Origin: Paratinospora sagittata
Taxonomy: Eukaryota > Streptophyta > Magnoliopsida > Ranunculales > Menispermaceae
Length of the DNA stretch: 64,000 nucleotides
Direction of reading: 5' to 3'
NCBI GenBank assembly: GCA_035771175.1
Contig: CM069593.1
Coordinates: forward strand, 40,857,741 to 40,921,740
This document shows positions 56,996 to 64,000 of the stretch, one piece after another. The position numbers were made by a program, and so were the translations under genes. Within the stretch, counting starts at the first letter, position 1. Every line of letters begins with the position of its first letter. A model generated the notes under the pieces. It saw only the letters and a program-made list of their open reading frames with translations. It had not been told where the DNA came from and searched no databases.

Positions 56996-58012
56996 TGCAA
57001 TACACCTGATTTACACAAAAAAAAAAAAAAAATGGGCATCGCCCGAACGTTCGGGCACAATACCCAAAGGTTCGAGCACGTCTTTTTCTATAAAAGGACC
57101 CCTTCCCCCCCTCATTTTCACACCACAACTCAACTCATTTTTTCTTTTTTTCTCTCCTTGGTTGGTTTCCATCACTCTTGTTGTGATTTTCTTTTTTCTC
57201 TTTTTGAGACTCTCTTTGCGGTACGAAGCGGTTCTGCTTGGGAAGAAGTGCCAATTTTGGAAAGAAGTATTATTTGAAGGTGGGGAATGAAACATAGGTT
57301 TGCTTGTGGTATGAATTTTAATAAAGTTTTCATTTATCTATCATTATGTTTATTATTCATTTACACTGCATTATTGCGTATAATGTTCATATGTATCATG
57401 GTTATACCTTAATATTTGGAGTTTTTGTTTTACACTGTTACTACACCGGATTAGTGGTCAATTTGACTCAACCATACTTATTTAAGCGAGACCTTGTGTT
57501 TCCACCTCTTGACCTGGAGATTGGTCTGGTTGGCCCTATTTGAAAGTGATCTGCTTGTATAAGTGATACTGGACATCCTAATAACGCACGTGGTAATGCC
57601 GACCCTGATAAGTATTACCAGACGTTGCCAAATCCTGTCTGATATTAGTAAAGATCGGACCTGCACATGCATAGTAATCATACATGAAATAAGAACCACC
57701 TAGGGACGTAAGTGGTTTGTGATATGTGGAATAGTTATTGTGCTCACTATTATTAATGTTTCTCTTGGAGATGGACGTACAATGTGAACCCAGGATTACG
57801 TGAGGATGGACATTTGTACGTGAAACTAGGGCGATGAACGATCACATAACCATTACGATACGGTGTTATGCATACATTTTTGTTAAGCCACGTTGTACTA
57901 TTTATGATGATATGTTGTGTATATGTGATGTTTGAGTATGAAGTCTTCTTTATTAATTGTCATATTCACGAACTATTTTACCCACTGGGCAATAGCTCAT
58001 CCCGTTGTTATA
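56996..58012 (+). mobile_element. Tekay-family LTR fragment
   Basis: This runs in the orientation opposite to 37242-48133. It starts TGCAATACACCTGATTTACAC (compare TGTAATACCC), followed by CGCCCGAACGTTCGGGC and TCTATAAAAGGACCCC (TATA near 57090). Its middle complements 37.5-38.2 kb, for example TTACACTGCATTATTG and CGGATTAGTGGTCAAT. It ends near 58012, after CACTGGGCAATAGCTCATCCCG, where a (TA)-rich tract begins; the last part of the LTR is missing. Confidence 0.8.
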
Positions 58013-58066
58013 ATAACTATATATCTCATCTTCTTTATAATAACTATATATCTATATAGTTAAGAT

Positions 58067-58104
<38 letters not shown>

Positions 58105-58255
58105 TGTTGCTAATGAAAAATTTTAGATGAAATGTTGGCATAAACATCAAGAGAAAAATATAAACTATTGTCCAACGGGCAAAGCATAAACCTTAAAAAT
58201 TTCAGGAATATATTTTTGTATACTTCACCAATTTTATCTTCCTTTCAACAATATA

Positions 58256-58780
58256 ATGGCCTCTAGTGAAGGAACGACTTCCAGTAGTCAGGAACAAGTT
58301 TTCACAAGGCTTATGAAACTTCACAAACGAAAAGTTGTGCTAATGAGAAATATTGACATGAAGAATCATCGCCTCCGTCCTTTCCTTCACAATAGACTCG
58401 CAAAGCTGGAGTGACTGAACATAACTATTGTTGAGGGTTTTGTCTCCCTCAACTTGGTAAGGGCGTTCTATGACAACCCGAATGTTGTGGGATTCCAAGA
58501 GGAAAGAATCAGTCCTATCTTGGAGACACATGTAAGGGGAGTAAAAATTTTCGTCGGCATGGAAATTATTTCAATTAGGAATCCAATATTGAGATGAAGA
58601 CTAAGGTGTGTGATACTCTTACCCTAATAAATATGTGTGATTCAAGATGGAGATCAAAACGCAGGTGTGATTCTATTATACAAATGAAGAGCAACTACGC
58701 TACGAGGGGGTCTGTCTTTGTATTCATATTCCACTATATGAGGGCAGTGGATGCTACAAAGCCTTGCAAAATAATTTAAA
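58256..58780 (+). pseudogene. Putative plant transposon protein pseudogene
   Basis: ATG 58256 opens MASSEGTTSSSQEQVFTRLM. After a TGA (about 58412) the same frame continues with ITIVEGFVSLNLVRAFYDNP and EERISPILETHVRGVKIFVG, ending at TGA near 58596; recognisable sequence fades by 58780. 'LVRxFY..N' and 'xxxVRGxxI' are hallmarks of the putative plant transposon protein domain. It lies about 240 bp beyond a Tekay LTR fragment, in the same direction, and resembles 44390-44880. It may be the start of that element's internal region. Its function is unknown. Confidence 0.6.
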
Positions 58781-59886
58781 AATTTATAAACTTATTAAAA
58801 TGGTAATGTTATTAAGAAATCTCTATTGTTAAAAATTTAATAATACTAAAATAATATAATTAACATGGAAAATAATTTAAAATATTTTTAGAATTTTTCT
58901 TAAAAATTTAGAATTTTTAAAAAATTAATATTATTTTAATTGTAATATTATTATTATTATTATTATTATTATTAAAATAATTAATATTATTAAAAAATTG
59001 CTATTTAATTTTTAAGCTATTTATAATTATTTTAATTTTATTAATTTTAATAAGTTAATATTAATTAATTTTAAGCTAATTTATATTCACTTGTGTTTAA
59101 TTTATTAAATATAATAATTTAATATTATATAAATTTAGGTTATTTTCTTAATTACTTATATTTATTTATTTATTTTATTAATTTAATATTACTAAAATTT
59201 AAGAAAATCATGCGAGAATCCTATATGCAATGAAACACATCAATATAATATTCCACGAAAGTTATTTAAAATTTTCATGTTCGAACAAAGACATTAACAT
59301 GAGATTCATATTCTCAAATTTCCTCCCATCACTTTTCCCAGAATTTTTTTCTTCTTACCATCCTCAAATTCTTACTACTAATGAAACAACACCTTAATTT
59401 CGGATTAAATTTAGAACGTTTGTACAACTTGAATTTCTTATTATTGGGATATTTAAGGTCTTATATAAAAATATCTTTACTATTATATTATTTGTAAAAG
59501 AAAATATATTAAAAATAATTTGATCATCTCTCAAATATTGTATTATTATATTATTATAAATAATTTCGGTGCAAAAATCGTGGTTGCACGCACTAACCTC
59601 TGTAAGGAAACAATTTTGGCGCAGAGAGCCCTTGCAGAGGTTTTGAAACGTGATCATCGCTTTTTTCCTTTACTTATTTTTATTCTTAAAATATGTGGAA
59701 ACAACATAAACAGAAAGTGAAGGCAGAAAGTCTCACCCAGAAGATTGAGTTGTAATATGGTCGTTTATGTTGAGATTGACTCTAATTGATAGAGTTGGAG
59801 ATTGAGTGAGATTTTTCATTATAACGAGTATTTATAATAAACTTGGATATTTGTAATAATTTTTTATTATAGTAGATGTCTAATTT
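58781..59886. other. AT-rich spacer
   Basis: Very AT-rich DNA with an (ATT)n run at about 58950-58978. No recognisable gene. Short open frames on both strands match nothing I know. Confidence 0.6.
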
Positions 59887-61249
59887 AGCCGCCCTGCATG
59901 ACTATCGTCCCTGGCCCCCCAAAAATTTGGGGCCCATATATATTTATACATATATGTGTATGACGTTTTTAAATTTCTTGAATGAGCATATATTCAAGAC
60001 TTTCTTGAATTTCTTGAATAGGCCCGAATTCCACTAGGTGAGCAAGCGTTTGGATCCTTTAGATTATTTTAAAGCCACAAGTATGATCCAAGAAACTAGA
60101 GTGTATTCTAACCCAAAAAAAAAAAAAAAAAGACGAGAGAGCGCTCACATACTCAATTCATTCTTTTTTTTGTTTTTGTTTTTTTGTTTCTTTTGGAAAG
60201 CACTTAATTCATTCTTTTAATTGGCTTACTTACTTGAACCACACAAAAAAAAAGCTTAAACTTAAAAACTGTATAATATTATAATATTTGTTTGGCAATG
60301 CAGAAAATATAACAAAAATTATTATAATTACTTACTTACTTAATGTTTCTAATTTAAAACCTCTACTTCTTACTATAAAAATAGTTGAACATATATATAT
60401 AATAATTATATTAAATGTTGACCGTGCTTTATAATAATAAATAAAATTATTTATTATAAATGTATTTAAATTTAAATTCATTACTTATTTATATCATAAT
60501 TTTTATTTATTTAATTATTATGTTATAATTTTATTAAAATATTTATTAATAAAATTTATTGTAATCCAAAACATTAAAGTGTCAAGAGAACTGCGATTTT
60601 AAATAAAAATTCGGCGACGACGATCCCCTGACCAGTGACTATCTCTTCTTCTTCTTCTTTTCGCCGTGTCTAGCCTCTTCTTCTTCTTCTCCCGCTTTTT
60701 CCAGCCTGCAACTTTTTCTTTTGGTTTTTGTTTTGCCCTATCTACCAGCCACTTGTTTTTATTATTTTATTATTTTTATTTTTTAACTATTTCTACACTA
60801 TAATTCAATCACATTTTTTTTACCTATCCGCCAACTACTACATCTGTCTGCCAACCCTTTATTTTAAAAAAAGAAAAAAAAGAAAACTGCTTCTACAATT
60901 TAATCATATTTTTTTTGTTTGCTAATTTTGTATAATTTTGTATTTAGATCAAGTACAACAATTTTATCAACAAACACAACGTTAAAGTTGTCAAAATAGT
61001 AAACCGATGTTTTCTTAAACTTTTTATTATTTTATATTTGTGTGAAGTTTGAAATAATTTTCTATTGCTATTGATTTTGTAATTTTATTGTATTGATTTT
61101 ATAATTTTTTATTGTATTGATTTTGTGACTTTTAATATATTTGTAACATTTAAAAAAATATATTTATTTGTTAATATATCTATATATATATATATAAGGG
61201 CCCATTTGATATATCTTGTCGGGCCCTGAAATAGTCATGGCCGACCCTG
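59887..61249. mobile_element. Possible hAT-like non-autonomous element
   Basis: The left side has GCATGACTATCGTCCCTGGCCC...GGGGCCCATATATAT (59895-59942). The right side, at 61180-61249, complements it: ATATATAAGGGCCCATTTGAT...GGGCCCTGAAATAGTCATGG, ending CCGACCCTG. CAGGGTCGGCC on the minus strand recalls hAT ends (CAGGGCCGGC). ATATTTGT follows the right end (61250-61257) and occurs at 59847-59854, but 32 bp away from the left end, so the target duplication is doubtful. The interior contains CTT repeats and no transposase. Confidence 0.4.
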
Positions 61250-61399
61250 ATATTTGTAATAGACAATGTGTAATAAAAAATGAGTATCTTCAATTGTGAC
61301 CATCTACGTAAAATTGATTGTGTGATTATTTAATTTTCTACTATGTACTAGATTGATTGATTGATTTATTGAGTTTGAATAATACCCAACAATTTAAAA

Positions 61400-61800
61400 T
61401 GAAGATTGCTAGTTGGATTCCATTTATGGACTATCATCACCCTACTAAACCAAAAACCTTGAATTCTTAAACTACCCTCTTGTCAAATGACCTAATGACA
61501 TTCTTGATAAAAAAGAAATACCCACCATCGTCTTCATTTTCATCAATTTCTTATACAAATCACTTCTCTAATCTATACTTTTTGTTGCTTGTAACTACAA
61601 ATTCAAAGTATTTTTGGTTTCCTTTAAAAGATTTAAACCTTTTTGATAAGTATTTGGTGTATTCGAATGGTTCGTTGTTTTTTATTTTTTTGCAAAAAAT
61701 CACACTTTGATTCGGCTTTGTGTGGTCGAACCTTCAACGGCAGGTTCGGCCCTATGCAGTCGAACATGTTGTTTAAGGTTCAGTCATACTCAACAGAACG

Positions 61801-61841
<41 letters not shown>

Positions 61842-62743
61842 CACCTTCTACAATGTATTTCTAGACATTTCTTGACATTTTTTTAGATCCGAATATTAGT
61901 AAGTAAATAAAAAAGAGGGATGCTATTTAGATACCATTAATGGACTATCTTCACCTCAATTACTAATACAACTCAACCTAACATATATACACTATTCCTA
62001 CCCCAGCCAAAAAACAAGAAATCCTTAAAGTATTCTTCCCCCATTTATACCCCACCTCTCTTCTCCACTGTTTCTTTTTCTCCGTTTCTCCTCCAAAACC
62101 CTAGCCCTTAACTCAAAAGCCCACCATTTTCATTTTCTTATCTTGGTTGTAAGAAGATTGGAGCTAGAGAAACATCATTTGGACTCCATTTGGAGTGAAT
62201 CGCCACTCGTTCGTCTTCACAAGATTTTCGACGTTTGATCTATTGAATCGTTAAGAAATGCATATTTTTATTTTTTTTCTATGCACTTTTATTCATGAAA
62301 TAGAGCATGTATGAGTGTTTTTCGGTGTGTTTTGCATCCAAAAAAGACAAAAATGAAGCTCGTCACCATGGACGAGCTTCGTCCTAGGGTCGGCCATGCA
62401 GGGCCGACCTATACCAGGAGGACCGACCACACTGGGCCGACCTATATAGTAATAGTTTGTCATAAGGGGGCCGACCCTCCTATTTTCAATTTTTTTTGTA
62501 TTTCGAAAATTCATATTTCATTAGGATACATTTCATGACAATTTCAACATATTTATAACCATTCTAGGTTAGTTTGGATGGTGGGGTATACCCTTACACA
62601 GTAGGGTTGGCCCAGTGTGGGCAACTCTTCTGTATAAGGGTCAGCCCTGCGAGGGTCGGCCTCCCAAGGTCTACCTGCATCACAATTTTTTTTTTTAAAA
62701 AAAAAACACAACTACCCATTCGCACACAACAAAACTTACCTCT
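61400..62743. repeat. Two successive hairpin-motif repeats
   Basis: Two related units start GATTGCTAGTTGGATTCCAT (61406) and GGATGCTATTTAGATACCAT (61919), each followed by TATGGACTATC or AATGGACTATC. The first contains GTGTGGTCGAACC / GGCAGGTTCGGCC motifs (61715-61760), a 39-base T-run (61803) and CACCTTCTACAATGTATTTC, which match 34900-35240. The second carries GGGTCGGCC / GGGCCGACC motifs (62376-62440, 62640-62665). There are no genes. The family is not known to me. Confidence 0.55.
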
Positions 62744-64000
62744 TGTAATACCCTAGGATTGCACACAAAAATAAAAAAAAAATTATTTGAACTTTGGGCA
62801 CTGCCTACTGGGGAGTTTGTCAAAATTCAGGGAATGAGAAAATGGATACATAACTCGACTGTTGCACTTCTCAAGGCACAACTTCGAGTTATATCCCTTG
62901 GTGATAACAATGACTCACCAGCGCTGTACCCTCTCGAAGTACATGATATCCTAGTAATATCTGAATTCCCAACTATTTTTCTAAATGGCCTTTTTGGTCT
63001 ACCTCCGGTTAGGAAATTCAATTTCTAGCTCAAACTCATACCTGGGACTAGACCCATCTCAATTCCTCCATACAGAGTGTCTAATGTCGAGTTGGACAAA
63101 CAACTAAAGGAGTTGGAGAGTAATGGCTTCATAAGGAAATATGTTCATCACCCTGGGGCGCTCCAGTTCTTTTTGTTCACAAAAAGGATGGTTCGTTACG
63201 GCTTTGCATCGACTATCGCAAGTTGAATAATGCCACCATCAAGAACAAATACCCATTATCCAAGATCGATGACTTGTTCGACCAACTTAGAGATGCCAAG
63301 TACTTCTCTAAGATTGATTTACGATCTGGTTATCATCAACTCCGGATCAGAGAGTCGGACATTACGAAGATGACATTCAGGACTCAGTACTGTCATTACG
63401 AGTTATTGGTTATGTCGCTCGGTCTAACAAATGTACCTGCAACGTTCATGGATTTGATGAACCGCATCTTCAGGTTCTACTTAGACCGAATTGTGGTGGT
63501 CTTTGTGGATGATATCTTGATACATTCTTCAACCGAGGAAGACCATAAGATACATCTGAGGATTGTCTTTCAGACCTTGAGAAGCCACCAGTTGTATGTA
63601 AAGTTGAGTAAGTGCGAATTTTGGGCGAAGCGAGTTCAATTCATAAGTCATGTGGTTTCATGCAATGGCATTGAGGTGGATCCTTCAAAGGTTGAAGCGA
63701 TTTTAAACTGAAAGCAGCCCACCACAGTTACTCAAATACGAAGTTTTCTTGGTTTGGCAGGCTACTATAGACGCTTCATCAAAGATTTCTCAAAGATTCT
63801 TGAACCTATGACCAAGCTCACTCGAAAAGACGTACGATTCATCTGGAATCCTGCCTGTGAATCATCATTTCAGGAATTGAAGAAGCGTCTCACAACAGCA
63901 CCGGTACTAATCACTCCACGAAATGGAATTGGGTTTTTATTATACATCGACGCCTCTCTCCAAGGCTTAGGTGCATAAATAATGCAAGAAGGCCAAGTTG
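62744..64000 (+). mobile_element. Second Tekay copy, internally deleted, runs off the window
   Basis: It starts with an LTR beginning, TGTAATACCCTAGGATTGCAC (62744). After about 80 bases it passes directly into sequence matching the protease-RT linker of 37242-48133 (GGGAATGAGAAAATGGATAC at 62832). Most of the LTR, PBS, gag and protease are therefore missing. RT follows and is still open at the window end. It runs opposite to the other Tekay copy. Confidence 0.85.
63020..64000 (+). pseudogene. Tekay reverse transcriptase (second copy), partial
   Basis: The N-terminal blocks begin [20 protein letters not shown], with a frame change near 63165. The long open stretch 63223-63711 contains [34 protein letters not shown] and the active site [11 protein letters not shown] (about 63510). 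A single TGA at 63709 replaces a Trp codon. The frame then continues with [18 protein letters not shown] and the RNase H start LLYIDASLQGLGA, followed by a TAA. It makes element cDNA in the family; with few defects it is better kept than the minus-strand copy. Confidence 0.9.

Larger units (their letters stand above)
36360..58012 (+). mobile_element. Ty1/Copia element, 5'-truncated and heavily nested
   Basis: The plus-strand domain order is protease (36380-36554), GAG-pre-integrase, integrase, RT and RNase H (50258-53128), followed by a polypurine tract (GTGGGGGAT, 55961-55969) and a 3' LTR starting TGTTGGAAAAATGGG at 55970. No gag or 5' LTR is seen left of 36360, where the sequence joins the duplicated spacer. 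Insertions: 36555-50257 in the protease, 53599-55766 in the 3' untranslated region, and a Tekay LTR fragment in the 3' LTR at 56996. Stops and a frameshift make it inactive. Its right boundary is uncertain. Confidence 0.85.

Noticed and set aside
61643..61864. ORF across the long T-run
   Set aside because: The phenylalanine run is just the 39-base T-tract within a hairpin repeat.

Overview
This is nuclear DNA from a flowering plant, probably a dicot or other non-grass, judging by the AT-rich spacers, spliced genes, plant-specific retroelement lineages and an endogenous caulimovirid. I cannot name the species. Only one intact-looking host gene is visible, a two-exon remorin on the minus strand at 2973-4603. 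Most of the rest is a nest of transposable elements, nearly all carrying stop codons or frameshifts.

Layout. 1-1470: a fragment of a long LTR with an array of GGGCGCT/AGCGTCC half-palindromes; its sister copy lies at about 48.4-49.8 kb. 1471-7237: remorin and spacer. 7238-26175: a minus-strand LINE (ORF1, endonuclease, RT, RNase H) split by a complete Tat-lineage Gypsy element (8158-18713, target duplication GGTAA) and by a solo LTR (21363-24102, AAACC/AAACT). The Tat element carries a spliced, decayed gene on the opposite strand between integrase and its 3' LTR. About 26200-33465: a minus-strand endogenous pararetrovirus (Caulimoviridae) with coat, protease, RT, RNase H and a promoter region. 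It is interrupted by a Mutator-like element (27792-29368) that carries a fragment of an NLR resistance-gene coiled-coil domain. 33466-36359: a diverged direct duplication around a 155-bp near-perfect palindrome (34392-34546) and a hairpin repeat.

36360-58012 is the deepest nest. A Copia element is split inside its protease by a 2.8-kb LTR-like insert (36555-50257). That insert is split by a Tekay-type chromovirus (37242-48133), and the chromovirus is in turn invaded by an LTR (44881-46907) and a 546-bp palindromic element (43103-43648). The 3' part of the Copia holds a solo LTR (53599-55766, TCGTG), and its 3' LTR holds a Tekay LTR fragment. 58013-62743: AT-rich spacer, a plant-transposon-protein pseudogene, a possible hAT-like element and hairpin repeats. 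62744-64000: a second, internally deleted Tekay copy running off the window.

The observations most worth pursuing are: two palindromic elements with TG...CA ends and 5-bp target duplications, which look like retroviral-type integrations of inverted LTR ends; an NLR fragment inside a Mutator-like element inside an endogenous virus; the intron-containing antisense gene of the Tat element; a transposon-protein-like ORF upstream of gag in the Tekay family; and several unrelated repeat families built from spaced short inverted motifs. Coding boundaries inside decayed elements are approximate.
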